Source: an uncultured Phocaeicola sp. (GTDB lineage: Bacteria; Bacteroidota; Bacteroidia; Bacteroidales; Bacteroidaceae). Taken from it: a stretch of DNA of 64,000 nt. Where the stretch lies: the NCBI GenBank assembly GCA_944320885.1, contig CALUJE010000002.1, positions 124,001 through 188,000 of the forward strand. Direction: 5' to 3'. Both the position numbers and the translations under genes were made by a program. Below, piece by piece: positions 1 through 9,003 of the stretch. Each line of letters begins with the position of its first letter. The first letter of the stretch is position 1. Under the pieces are notes generated by a model that worked only from the letters and a program-made list of their open reading frames with translations, was not told the DNA's origin and did no database searches.

Positions 1-1
1 T

Positions 2-685
2 GATGTGAATTCACGTATGATAAAGTCTTTTGCATGGAAATACATTACATCTGGTAAGACTTCTGATATGGGGAGGTTTGATCTTTCCGAAAAGATTGCC
101 GGTTCTCCAGATCTGACTAAGATAGATGAGGAATATTGGGGAACATTAGACTATATTCAATCTGGTATATATTTTAAATATGCTGAATATGAAGATTCGT
201 TGGTATGGACAGCATATCCGGAGAGTTTATTGAAATATTCCCAGGGTTTGGGTCTGCAATCAAGAATCGGAGTTCATCCAACCCGAAAGACTCTAGTGGC
301 AGGTATGAGATATTATAATAAATTGTTCTTATACACTTCTGCCGGGACATTGCAGCGAGAAGTACAAATAGGATATGATGATATATTTCCGGTAGTGGAT
401 GAAAAGAAAAAGACCGTATTGGAACAAAGTACACTTTGCTGTCAGGCTATTCGGATAACAGAAAATGAGGTGTATGTATTGTATTGCGGATGGCCGCTCA
501 ATGAGGCGCCAAATGAAAAAAGTACCTCCCGAATATTGGTTTTTGACCAGGAATTGAATTATCAGAGAACTTATATATTGCCTTATAAGGCTGTTTCATT
601 TGCGGTAGACAATGACTCCCGAATACTGGCATATATAGGGCTAAAAGGAGAGCAATTCATAGTAGGAATTATTCAAACAATGTAG
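2..685 (+). CDS. BF3164/TolB-like beta-propeller protein, 5'-truncated by window edge
   Basis: The reading frame is open to the left edge, so the N-terminus and any lipoprotein signal lie outside the window. The visible 227 or so residues show the blade pattern of the Bacteroidales BF3164-like (TolB-like) lipoproteins: short beta-rich segments of the type GVHPTRKTLVAGMRYYNKLF, and a closing strand pair near the C-terminus (residues SFAVDNDSRILAYIG) like the terminal blade of the complete homologues downstream. It is followed 18 bp later by another propeller gene and is probably in the same transcript. Family membership is inferred from this pattern and from context. The ligand is unknown. An internal ATG at position 17 exists but would start in mid-blade. 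Confidence 0.6.
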   Translation, partial: DVNSRMIKSFAWKYITSGKTSDMGRFDLSEKIAGSPDLTKIDEEYWGTLDYIQSGIYFKYAEYEDSLVWTAYPESLLKYSQGLGLQSRIGVHPTRKTLVAGMRYYNKLFLYTSAGTLQREVQIGYDDIFPVVDEKKKTVLEQSTLCCQAIRITENEVYVLYCGWPLNEAPNEKSTSRILVFDQELNYQRTYILPYKAVSFAVDNDSRILAYIGLKGEQFIVGIIQTM

Positions 686-703
686 TTTATCATAAAGTAA
701 ATT

Positions 704-1759
704 ATGAAAAGTAATATTCTGTATATAGTAATGACACTTATGTTGTGTTACGCCTGCGCCGACAATTCTGCTACGAAAATGAAGTCGGGAACTCTTCTTT
801 CAATAAATTTGGAATTGGCACAACCCGTTATGGAAGTTCTGGAGAAAACAGGTAGTATTTCTTTGGAAAATGAAGGAGATACTTTTCCCGGACAGATTCA
901 TAAAATGCTGATAGATAAGGATGCATTATATTTATTGGATACATATCGTGCACCAGGACTTTATAAGTATGATAGAAATGGTCGTTTTCTTACTGTTTAC
1001 AATCGGCTAGGTCAAGGAAATGGAGAATTTATCGGATTGTCTGATTTTCAGATCTATGGTGACACGATCTATTTGTTAGATTCTTCGGGAAAGAAAATTA
1101 TCAAACTCGACAAGCAGTGCCGATTTCATTCTTCAACCAATCTTTCGGTTATGCCGCTTGCTTTTGCAAAAGACAGTTTGGACGGTACTTGGATAGATAC
1201 AGGAAACACTGCTTTATCAGAGAAGGCTTACACGCTGCTTTATGAACATGAACACACAATGCAGAATGTTCTTTCCATTCCTTTTGAGTTACGTAATATG
1301 ACGTATGCCCCTTATTTTACACTGATAAATGTAGGGAATGCAGTTCATTTTCTTCCTGAAATGCAAAATAAGATTTATAGTTGCGAGAATGGAGAGGCTG
1401 TTCTGATTTATTATTTGGATTTTGGTAAACATTGGTTCACATCCGATTTTTTGGAAGAAAACAAAAATACGAATTCAATGATTTTTTTCCGTAAAATGAA
1501 GGAAGCCGGGTATGTCAATGAGTTAAATTATCTGGAATCGGAAAGTTTGTTATTGCTGTCTTTCAACTGTAATGCAGAATCATACTTGTTCGTATATGAT
1601 AAGGATGACCAAAAACAGGTATTATGTGTGAAAGAAAACGATGAATTGTTTCGCCCGTTGGCAATTAGCGGAGAAGAAATCTTATTTGTTGAAATGACCG
1701 ATTCATGCAATATTATCAATAAATATCGTATCAAAGGCTATAATGACAAGAATCTTTAA
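704..1759 (+). CDS. 6-bladed beta-propeller lipoprotein
   Basis: This is a 351-aa predicted lipoprotein. A short basic and hydrophobic N-terminus ends at a plausible lipidation Cys18 (LCYAC), though the lipobox is unusual, with Tyr at -2. The first blades carry ALYLLDTYRAPGLYKYD and the GQGNGEF loop, a variant of the G-x-G-P-x-E-[FY] loop found in nearly every propeller of this array. The length suits the Bacteroidales 6-bladed propeller families (DUF4934/DUF5128-like). It lies 18 bp after the preceding propeller and 11 bp before the next, so it is part of one operon. It likely faces the periplasm or the cell surface. No catalytic residues are recognisable, so a binding or scaffold role is a guess. 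Confidence 0.72.
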   Translation: MKSNILYIVMTLMLCYACADNSATKMKSGTLLSINLELAQPVMEVLEKTGSISLENEGDTFPGQIHKMLIDKDALYLLDTYRAPGLYKYDRNGRFLTVYNRLGQGNGEFIGLSDFQIYGDTIYLLDSSGKKIIKLDKQCRFHSSTNLSVMPLAFAKDSLDGTWIDTGNTALSEKAYTLLYEHEHTMQNVLSIPFELRNMTYAPYFTLINVGNAVHFLPEMQNKIYSCENGEAVLIYYLDFGKHWFTSDFLEENKNTNSMIFFRKMKEAGYVNELNYLESESLLLLSFNCNAESYLFVYDKDDQKQVLCVKENDELFRPLAISGEEILFVEMTDSCNIINKYRIKGYNDKNL

Positions 1760-1770
1760 AGAGGAGTATA

Positions 1771-2835
1771 ATGAGAAAAGCAATTATAAAGAAAACAATG
1801 ATAACTCTGGTAATTTTATTACTTGTCAGTTCTTCATGTACAAAGCAAACTTCTGATGCGATTTCTGTTGATTTACAGCAGGGGAATAATGATTTACTGT
1901 ATTCTTCTTTTGTAGACAAATTGGACTATGTTCATTTAAAAGCCGGAAAGGAATGCTTGTTGACAGGAATTAAAAAGATTTATTTTGATAATGATACTAT
2001 TTTAATACAAGATAGTAGAAATGAAGGAATTTTTGTCTTTTCAAAAGGTGGAGATTTGATAAGCCATATCAATTGTAGAGGGCAAGGTCCTGAAGAATTT
2101 CTGGATGATGATGCGGTAGCTGTAGATACTTTTAGAAATATCATCTATGTTTATGATATGATGAGCTTTAAGATTAACAGATATACTTATGACGGTGTAT
2201 TTATTTCTTCGGATAAGCAAAAGTTCTTTATGAGGGATTTTTCTGTTGTAGACAATAAACTATTTGCCTTTCAGCCGTGTATAAACAAGATGTATAAAAG
2301 AAATGGCATTTGGTCTTATGATTTTGGTACTCAAAAAGACACAACTTTATTAGAGCATAAAAGAGAGGATGAGTTATTTGAGTGCAGGTCTACATATATA
2401 AAGCAGATTAATGATACGATTTATTATTATGACAGGAATAATGACTATATATATGCAATAGAAAATAACTCTATAAGCACACTTGTAAAACTCAGCCTTA
2501 AGCAGTTTATACCAATATCTGTCAGGAAAGTAGCGGCTCCAAATCCCAATGAATTGTATCAAAGAGCGATGATATTTGATTTTTGCCCTTCGAATAAACA
2601 ATTTCTTATAAGTTATTTCATATTTGATGAGGAGGAAAATTATTATCGGTATGTTATGATGAATCCCAAGACAAAAGATTGTTCTGTGTTTACGGAGTTG
2701 GTAAATGATATGGATTCGTATGTTGTTTCCGATCCTAAAATCTTTTGTATAAATGGAAATACATGGTGTAGAATAGTGGATCAGGAAGAAAATAGCGAAA
2801 TTATAACATTGCAAATACTTTGTTTGAAAGATTAG
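1771..2835 (+). CDS. 6-bladed beta-propeller lipoprotein
   Basis: This 354-aa protein has a type II signal peptide: basic MRKAIIKK, a hydrophobic stretch, then VSSSC with lipidation Cys23. The propeller region shows the family loop RGQGPEEF around residue 108 and repeated strands of the form YVYDMMSFKINRYTYDG. It starts 11 bp after the stop of the upstream paralogue, which argues for co-transcription. Sequence is strongly AT-rich, like its immediate neighbours and unlike the gene at 11400. Specific function unknown. The paralogues have diverged widely outside the glycine loop, so they are not recent tandem copies. Confidence 0.75.
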   Translation: MRKAIIKKTMITLVILLLVSSSCTKQTSDAISVDLQQGNNDLLYSSFVDKLDYVHLKAGKECLLTGIKKIYFDNDTILIQDSRNEGIFVFSKGGDLISHINCRGQGPEEFLDDDAVAVDTFRNIIYVYDMMSFKINRYTYDGVFISSDKQKFFMRDFSVVDNKLFAFQPCINKMYKRNGIWSYDFGTQKDTTLLEHKREDELFECRSTYIKQINDTIYYYDRNNDYIYAIENNSISTLVKLSLKQFIPISVRKVAAPNPNELYQRAMIFDFCPSNKQFLISYFIFDEEENYYRYVMMNPKTKDCSVFTELVNDMDSYVVSDPKIFCINGNTWCRIVDQEENSEIITLQILCLKD

Positions 2836-2873
2836 AAACGTATTATATAACCCTATTATAAATCAGATTGTAT

Positions 2874-4010
2874 ATGTATAAATTGTTTGTAGCATTTCTT
2901 ATTTTTATTTCAGCTGTATCATGTTCAAAAGATAATGCAAAGGAAATATGTGCTGAGATTGATTTCTCGACAGAAAGTTCGGTAAATGCATCCGAATTAT
3001 TGGATGTATCGTTTGTAAAGCTTGAGACAAATGACAATTGTGTTTTGGGCGGAGTGAGTCAATGTTGCAAGATAGATACTTGTATCCTGATATTGGATAA
3101 CATGATGTCCAGGGCACTCTATTTATTTTCAGATAATGGAAGGTTCATACGTCAGATAGGTGTTCGTGGAAACGGCCCTTGTGAATATGTGCGTCCGTTC
3201 TCTTTTTCTGTTAACGAAGAGAATCATACTCTATCGGTCATTGATATTGGAGCACAAAAGGTTCTTGTATACAATTTGTCTGATTTTCAATGCTTGTATG
3301 AAAAAAAACTGCCGTTCTATAGCGATGATATGATACAGCTGTCAGCAACAGATTATGTTTGGTATAATAAGACAAAGTCTGAAATCTCCGATTCTTATGT
3401 TTTCGTGACAGACGATTCTTTTAAGGTAAAGAAAGATTTTCTTCCGATAGATTTTGGTAGCGGTTATTCGTTAGGGAATGGCAGAAAGTTGAGTCTGCTT
3501 GACGGAGTAATCAGTTTTTATACACCTTTTGAACCTATAGTTTATCGCATGGAGGGGGATAGCCTTAGAACTGCTTATCAGTTCCGTTTCGGTGAGGAGA
3601 CATTACCTCCGATAGACTATTTACGTAAGCTTTCAGAAAACAATAAGAATTACATTCCAGAGTTACTGAAATCCAAGTATGTGGCTTATTATTCTTTTTA
3701 TGAAACAGACAATGCGTTGTGCGTTCCGTATTATAAAAATGAAAAGATGTTCTATGGTTTTTATGACAAGCAGAAAAAGAAATCATACAATTTCAGTCAG
3801 GAAAGAATTCAGGCAGATTTGCAGATAGGAGCTTTCAGCTCTCCAGTAAGTACAGTTGACACTCATTTTTTTGTTTCATTGCTTCGTCCCGGATTGATGT
3901 TGCAACAGAAAGATGAGGGACATAAACTCGATGATCGTTTGGAGCTTCTGATAAAATCTTCCAATGAAGAAGACAATCCTATCCTGTTGATATATTCAAT
4001 GAAGAATTGA
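2874..4010 (+). CDS. 6-bladed beta-propeller lipoprotein
   Basis: I take the ATG at 2874 rather than the in-frame TTG at 2868 because it gives a clean lipoprotein signal (MYKLFVAFLIFISAVSC, lipidation Cys17). The 378-aa product has the blade motif RGNGPCEY near residue 100 and the two-helix-like insert LRKLSENNKNYIPELLKS near residues 242-260, a feature also present in the gene at 6839. That insert is typical of longer members of the Bacteroidales 6-bladed propeller group (DUF4934-like). It lies 38 bp after the previous gene and 75 bp before the DUF4221-like gene. No enzyme motif is visible. Confidence 0.74.
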   Translation: MYKLFVAFLIFISAVSCSKDNAKEICAEIDFSTESSVNASELLDVSFVKLETNDNCVLGGVSQCCKIDTCILILDNMMSRALYLFSDNGRFIRQIGVRGNGPCEYVRPFSFSVNEENHTLSVIDIGAQKVLVYNLSDFQCLYEKKLPFYSDDMIQLSATDYVWYNKTKSEISDSYVFVTDDSFKVKKDFLPIDFGSGYSLGNGRKLSLLDGVISFYTPFEPIVYRMEGDSLRTAYQFRFGEETLPPIDYLRKLSENNKNYIPELLKSKYVAYYSFYETDNALCVPYYKNEKMFYGFYDKQKKKSYNFSQERIQADLQIGAFSSPVSTVDTHFFVSLLRPGLMLQQKDEGHKLDDRLELLIKSSNEEDNPILLIYSMKN

Positions 4011-4085
4011 AAAAAGATTATTATCAATATTCAACTAATAAGAGATACATAAAGCCATTTTAATGAATAATAAGAAAGTTATGTT

Positions 4086-5249
4086 ATGAAAAAAATTTGG
4101 ATATGTCTTTTTGCCGTAGCCTTGTTCTGTTCCTGTGGGAATAAAGGAAAGAATTGTTCTTATACGTTACAGACGGTGGATACGTTTTTGAACTATCATC
4201 TGGCATCAGATGTAAAGGTACCGTTGATGATACGTAGCTGCGTGGATGATGCCGGTAAGGAATATGTTTATTTTCAGAACGGCATATTGCCGGACTTACT
4301 GATATATGACATTCATAATGAGACTTTGGTGAAAAGAGTCAAATTCGAAATAGAAGGTCCCAATGCGATAGAAGGTGGTTTCTCGGATGGATTCATGATG
4401 ACAGACTGTAATCATATTTACATTTCAAGTAAGGTTAAGCCTGAACTTTATGCGACCGATACAGCGGATTGTATAAAGCGGAAGATGAGCTATGCAGAAA
4501 CGGCTGATGGATACAAGCCTGAGTCTTGTTGTATGGATAACGGTGCTTTCCAGTTTATAGACGGAAAACTCTATTTGCCACAAGGTGTCAATTTCAGATT
4601 TGGAAAAGAGGTGATGGAAAAAAGTGCGTTGTTGTGTAGGCTGGATACCTTGTCGGGTGAGGTGGAAGCGCTTCCAGTTAAGTTTCCCAAGATTGGCAGT
4701 TCTATCCATAGAGGTTCGCCTGGTAATGTCAATACAGATTATCAATATTGTTTTAATGGTCAGGAATTTGTCTATTCATTTGAATATATGGATGATTTGA
4801 TGGTAGTAAATCCGTTGACACATCAAGTGGAATATAAGGTAGTAAGGAGCCGGTATATAGGTGAGATGAAACCTTTTTCCACTCAGAGCATAAATGATGC
4901 GGTATTGCAAAGGGAACTATGTGAGTATCCGTCCTATGGGAAAATAATATACGATTCATGCAATAAGGTATATTACCGTGTGGCATATGTACCTCAGGAA
5001 ATAGACAAAGATGTAGATGCCCTTTCTTTGTTTCGTGCTGGAAGGAAACAGTTTTCCATAATGATTCTGGACGAGGATTTTAATGTGATAGGCGAGCATT
5101 TATTCCCATCTTATACATATAATCCCCAATTAAGTTTTGTTTCGAAGGGTAAGTTATACATCAGTCTGAATAATATAATGAATCCCGATTATAGTGATGA
5201 CGTTATCAGATTTCAGATGGTAGAGCTGGTAAAGGCCACACAGAAATAG
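4086..5249 (+). CDS. DUF4221-like beta-propeller lipoprotein, copy 1
   Basis: This 387-aa lipoprotein (MKKIWICLFAVALFCSC, Cys17) belongs with the two paralogues at 15617 and 20207. All three have exactly 387 codons and align end to end without gaps. Shared features are YTLQTVDTFLNYHL after the lipid anchor, the EGPNAI loop, and a highly conserved C-terminal stretch from about residue 345. I assign it to the DUF4221-type propellers from overall pattern. Its 5' leader (AATAAGAAAGTTATGTT before the ATG) is the same as in the other two copies, but it lacks an upstream NVEALA gene and both leader hairpins. A decayed NVEALA gene follows its stop instead. A 154-nt tract (4534-4687) is identical to copy 3, which points to gene conversion. 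Confidence 0.75.
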   Translation: MKKIWICLFAVALFCSCGNKGKNCSYTLQTVDTFLNYHLASDVKVPLMIRSCVDDAGKEYVYFQNGILPDLLIYDIHNETLVKRVKFEIEGPNAIEGGFSDGFMMTDCNHIYISSKVKPELYATDTADCIKRKMSYAETADGYKPESCCMDNGAFQFIDGKLYLPQGVNFRFGKEVMEKSALLCRLDTLSGEVEALPVKFPKIGSSIHRGSPGNVNTDYQYCFNGQEFVYSFEYMDDLMVVNPLTHQVEYKVVRSRYIGEMKPFSTQSINDAVLQRELCEYPSYGKIIYDSCNKVYYRVAYVPQEIDKDVDALSLFRAGRKQFSIMILDEDFNVIGEHLFPSYTYNPQLSFVSKGKLYISLNNIMNPDYSDDVIRFQMVELVKATQK

Positions 5250-5281
5250 CTAAATAGAGGTAATCTAAAAGTATTTAAAAA

Positions 5282-5413
5282 ATGACAGGTATTGCTTTGA
5301 ATAATGTAAAAGCTTTAGAAAGTGGTGGAATTAGTTCAAGTGATTCTTATAAAGAGTGCTCTGCTTGAAGCTGTAAAATGCGATGCGTTCAACCATGTAG
5401 AAAGATGTGGTGA
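5282..5413 (+). pseudogene. NVEALA peptide gene remnant
   Basis: Translation from 5282 gives MTGIALNNVKALESGG, which matches the middle of the intact peptide at 15181 (MTGIALNNVEALASGE). The leader and hydrophobic segment are missing: an in-frame TAA lies at 5276-5278, just before the homology starts. The frame then runs to a TGA at 5366-5368 and continues open to a second stop at 5411-5413, encoding SCKMRCVQPCRKMW, a Cys-containing tail of the kind expected for a peptide core. The motif has also drifted (VEALA to VKALE). I read it as a dead copy that lost its export signal and acquired a stop. It is not likely to be expressed as a functional secreted peptide. Confidence 0.7.
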
Positions 5414-5540
5414 TAAATGTTATTGATTGTAATAAGCAGGCAATGATGTATTTTTTATGGTTGAATCAATAATAAGACGATGTGTTATTATCTGCTTTTT
5501 AGATTAGAACCAATTGTGTATTGATCGTTACAATAAGATT

Positions 5541-6569
5541 ATGAAAAAAGTATTTTATTTTATTTTTTGTGTTTTTATGTTCTCGTGTACTTCTGATGAT
5601 AATGATTTTGATCTTGTAGATTTGTCAGAAACGTCAATTTTGCAATCTCCTGAGACCATTTTAAGATTTGATGACAAATATCCAGTGAGTGTAAAAATGG
5701 TTGATTCATTACTTTTTATAGTTAATGTAAAAGCGGATACATGCGTTGATGTTTATAATATTAAGACGAGACAAAAAATAAAGTCTTTAGGACCTGTAGG
5801 ACATGGAGCTGATGATTTGGTTAACCCTAGTTTTATTTTATCAGTAGATAATGATAGAGTCTTGTTGGATGAAGGAAATCTAAAAAAAATAGTGGAAATA
5901 GAAAAAGATGATGATGGAAGTATGCAATTAAAAGAATATATTCCGTATCCAGATTCTATATTTATGAGTAGTGAAACGAATCTATCTAATAATTATATTG
6001 TAGGTAGGAAAATTGATGCCATTGACGGAAAGATGTTCTTTATTTACAATAGGACTACAGAAAACATTTTAGAAGTAGAATGTCCTTTTACTTTAAATGA
6101 ATATGTATCAGACTATAACTATACTTTTGCATCAACAGTTGCATTAAACGAACAACAAAAACGCATCATTGTAGGAATGTATTTTTTTGATTTGATTCAT
6201 GTATATAATTTGGAGGGAAAACGTATTCATACATTTAAATTCTCTGAAAAATGCATTCCCGATGTGAATAAAAATACGAGGATGTTAGCATTGGAAAATG
6301 GTTATTCGGGATTTGTCAGATGTTTTCCTACTGAAAAGTATTGTTATTTGCTACGTGTGAGTGCTAATCCAATAGCGGAAAAAACAGAGAATATGTTGAT
6401 TCAGACGGATTGGAATGGTAATATGATAAATTCATATCGTTTTGTTGATAATGTGTCGGGACAATTTTATATAGATGAAAATGCACACAAAGTATATGTC
6501 ATACGAAACAGTTGGGATGCAGATATAAATGAAGAAGTATTTGATGTCGTATCATTCGATCTGAAATGA
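5541..6569 (+). CDS. BF3164/TolB-like beta-propeller lipoprotein
   Basis: The ATG at 5541 is preferred over an upstream in-frame ATG at 5514 because it directly begins a lipoprotein signal (MKKVFYFIFCVFMFSC, Cys16), giving 342 aa. The body resembles BF3164-like lipoproteins: an early strand pattern DSLLFIVNVKADTCVDVYNI, a degenerate glycine loop GHGADDL near residue 89, and a final blade ending FDVVSFDLK. It stands apart from its neighbours, with 291 bp upstream and 269 bp downstream lacking other intact genes, so it may have its own promoter. I could not place one securely. Ligand or partner unknown. Confidence 0.7.
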   Translation: MKKVFYFIFCVFMFSCTSDDNDFDLVDLSETSILQSPETILRFDDKYPVSVKMVDSLLFIVNVKADTCVDVYNIKTRQKIKSLGPVGHGADDLVNPSFILSVDNDRVLLDEGNLKKIVEIEKDDDGSMQLKEYIPYPDSIFMSSETNLSNNYIVGRKIDAIDGKMFFIYNRTTENILEVECPFTLNEYVSDYNYTFASTVALNEQQKRIIVGMYFFDLIHVYNLEGKRIHTFKFSEKCIPDVNKNTRMLALENGYSGFVRCFPTEKYCYLLRVSANPIAEKTENMLIQTDWNGNMINSYRFVDNVSGQFYIDENAHKVYVIRNSWDADINEEVFDVVSFDLK

Positions 6570-6838
6570 TTTAATATTGTATATGCTTTACTTGTATTTA
6601 TTGTTGCATGGAAAAGTTTTTATTTATGTTTTTTGCTCGATTCTTTGATATTCTTGTAAGCAAGTTAATTAGCCAATGCTAAGCCAATTTGGTAGTAGTT
6701 GTATATTATATTCATCATAAATATCTTCAAAAAAGAGTGGAGGTTTTGTCTTTTAGCAGGGAATCAATCATGAAACTGTACTTGTTGATATTTCTTTAAT
6801 AGTCTTTGGGCTTTATAAAAATTTAAATTACTTCTAAA
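6570..6838. other. Intergenic stretch, nothing convincing
   Basis: This AT-rich spacer lies between two propeller genes. I see no clear hairpin terminator, no TAnnTTTG promoter core and no RNA gene. A 24-codon ATG frame at 6608 has no recognisable features and is probably chance. Confidence 0.5.
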
Positions 6839-7969
6839 ATGAATAAAGTAATATTATTGATAATTGGAATGATTCTTTTCTATTCATGTTTAGAGCCGGA
6901 TGGAAAAAAGGATTATCCTGTTTTGAAAGTATCATTGGAATCAACAGCCGTTTCACTTGATAGCGTATTCAGTCATTTGGAACTGATTCCACTGGAAACC
7001 AATGATAGTTGTCTGCTTATCGGGATAGATAAACTGATATGCTTTGAAGAGAGGTTCTATGTTCTTGATGTACAAAGGCCGGCATTATATATATTTAGTA
7101 AAAGCGGAAACTTTATTCAACAAATCTCGAGAAAGGGAAATGGACCGGGAGAATACAATATGATATATGATTTTTATATAGATGAGAATGAAAGAAAAAT
7201 AGGATTACTTAGTCCATATGGTTATTTATTGATATATGACTTGAATGGAGTATTCTTAGAAAAAAGAGGTTTGCCTGTTAAACCTAATTATTACTCTATA
7301 AGTGATATGGATGCAAAAACTATTGCTTTAAGGTCATGTGTTGATAAGAGCGAAAAAGGAATAACAGTATTGGAAAAAGACTCGTTCAGTATTATAAATA
7401 CTTTTTGGAATAATGACAGAATATTTGATATGGGCAATATGAAACCATTTTACAGATATAGAGGAGAGTTGTATTTTACAACAGCTTATCAGAATATTGT
7501 GTATAAATTGAAACAAGACTCAATAACTCCTGCCTATCAGTGGGATTTTGGTAAAGGGGGAATTCATGAAAGCTTGCTTCAAAAATATCTGGATATTGAA
7601 AATGACAGCGAACGCAATAATCGGTTATTGAATGATTTGTCGGATGGAACATTCCCTTTCTTGATGAACAGTCATAATCAGAATGATATGTATTATTATG
7701 TTTCTTTGCAAAAAGGATTAGGAAATAAGAGAAAATATATAAATGTATTTTATCGTAAAGCTGACGGAAAATCATTTGTTTTTGAAAAAACATCGGAAGG
7801 TATGTCTTTGCATCCTTTAACGTTTACTGAAGACTATATCATATCCGCAATAAATGTAAATGAATGCGATAGTTTTAAGAATTATTTGTCTACAGAAGAT
7901 TATTCAATTCTGAAATCTTATACCAGTGAAGATAATATTATTTTAGTCCGGTTTGATTTTAGGAAATAG
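6839..7969 (+). CDS. 6-bladed beta-propeller lipoprotein
   Basis: This 376-aa lipoprotein (MNKVILLIIGMILFYSC, Cys17) has the canonical family loop KGNGPGEY around residue 100, preceded by the strand ALYIFSKSGNFIQQIS. A variable insert containing YLDIENDSERNNRLLNDL (about residues 250-268) matches the helical insert of the gene at 2874, so these two are probably closer paralogues. It lies 41 bp before a BF3164-like gene, which suggests co-transcription. It is probably anchored in the outer or inner membrane facing outward. No catalytic signature is seen. Confidence 0.75.
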   Translation: MNKVILLIIGMILFYSCLEPDGKKDYPVLKVSLESTAVSLDSVFSHLELIPLETNDSCLLIGIDKLICFEERFYVLDVQRPALYIFSKSGNFIQQISRKGNGPGEYNMIYDFYIDENERKIGLLSPYGYLLIYDLNGVFLEKRGLPVKPNYYSISDMDAKTIALRSCVDKSEKGITVLEKDSFSIINTFWNNDRIFDMGNMKPFYRYRGELYFTTAYQNIVYKLKQDSITPAYQWDFGKGGIHESLLQKYLDIENDSERNNRLLNDLSDGTFPFLMNSHNQNDMYYYVSLQKGLGNKRKYINVFYRKADGKSFVFEKTSEGMSLHPLTFTEDYIISAINVNECDSFKNYLSTEDYSILKSYTSEDNIILVRFDFRK

Positions 7970-8010
7970 TAATCATGATATATAAAATTGTGAACTTATA
8001 TATTTAGCAT

Positions 8011-8997
8011 ATGAAAAATTGGTTAGCATACATAATACTATCTATTGGAATATTGGGGGCTTGTTCCGATGTCCGTGTGAACATGAAGGATTTTCCGAAG
8101 AGCAAACGGCTGGTGGCAGAAAAGATTCCGATTAATGAAATATTTTCACCTGTTTTTGTTACAAAGTGCGGTAATTACTTTGTGATATCCAGTTCACTTT
8201 CCGATACAACCCTCTTTTTTTATGAGATACCTTCTCTTACATTTAGAAAGGCTGCAGGAGTTAGAGGAAATGGAGTAGACGAGATAAAAACTTTTCCTAT
8301 GTTTTGTCACACATTGGATGATGCATATTTATATGTAAAAGGATTTTCTCCGTTTACTGTACGGAAGATATCTTTAGATGATAACGCAAGTTTAAATTTT
8401 ATAGATGAGTATAAATTAGAGAAAGGGAATGAATATAATTTTATGAATATTATTAATGATTCTTTGTTGATTTATTATAGCAGTAATCAACTTGCTATTA
8501 CAAAGTATGATTTAAAAAACAAAATTGTATTGGATGAGATTAAACTTAAAAAGGATGAACATCATGAATCTTACTATTATTCTAATCGAGGAATTATTGC
8601 TGCCAATGATTCTTTTCTGGTTTATTCATATTTATATCAGAATAAGATAGATATTTATGATGTCGATGATTTTAAATTAGTGAAGAGTATTAGTGATGGA
8701 AAGCATTTATCTCAAGTTTCGATTGGTGATAAGGCTGATATCATTTATCATTATTTTAATGTGTATGCGGGAGAAAAGTATTTTTATGCTTTGTATGTAG
8801 GGCATAGGGAAAACGAGAATTTTCTTGACAGGACATTGGAGGTATATGATTATTCAGGAAATCCTGTAATCCGATATTCCTTTGATATTGTTCCTTTTTA
8901 TTTTGTTATTGATGAGTTGAACGGGTATATGTATGCTACTAATTCAAATTATGAAGATTATTTGTTACGATATAAATTGCTTACTGATAAAATATAA
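8011..8997 (+). CDS. BF3164/TolB-like beta-propeller lipoprotein
   Basis: This 328-aa protein has the lipobox LGAC (Cys18). Features of the BF3164-like group include the early block FVISSSLSDTTLFFYEIPSL, the loop RGNGVDEI near residue 87, and the terminal blade VIDELNGYMYATN followed by a short tail. It is shorter than the 6-bladed members nearby, as expected for this subgroup. The next gene starts 6 bp after its stop, so the two are almost certainly co-translated from one message. Specific function unknown. Confidence 0.72.
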   Translation: MKNWLAYIILSIGILGACSDVRVNMKDFPKSKRLVAEKIPINEIFSPVFVTKCGNYFVISSSLSDTTLFFYEIPSLTFRKAAGVRGNGVDEIKTFPMFCHTLDDAYLYVKGFSPFTVRKISLDDNASLNFIDEYKLEKGNEYNFMNIINDSLLIYYSSNQLAITKYDLKNKIVLDEIKLKKDEHHESYYYSNRGIIAANDSFLVYSYLYQNKIDIYDVDDFKLVKSISDGKHLSQVSIGDKADIIYHYFNVYAGEKYFYALYVGHRENENFLDRTLEVYDYSGNPVIRYSFDIVPFYFVIDELNGYMYATNSNYEDYLLRYKLLTDKI

Positions 8998-9003
8998 CAG
9001 GAA

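Noticed and set aside
5366..5368. In-frame TGA in the NVEALA relic as selenocysteine or readthrough
   Set aside because: There is no SECIS-like hairpin directly downstream, and the copy also lacks its leader. Decay is the simpler explanation.
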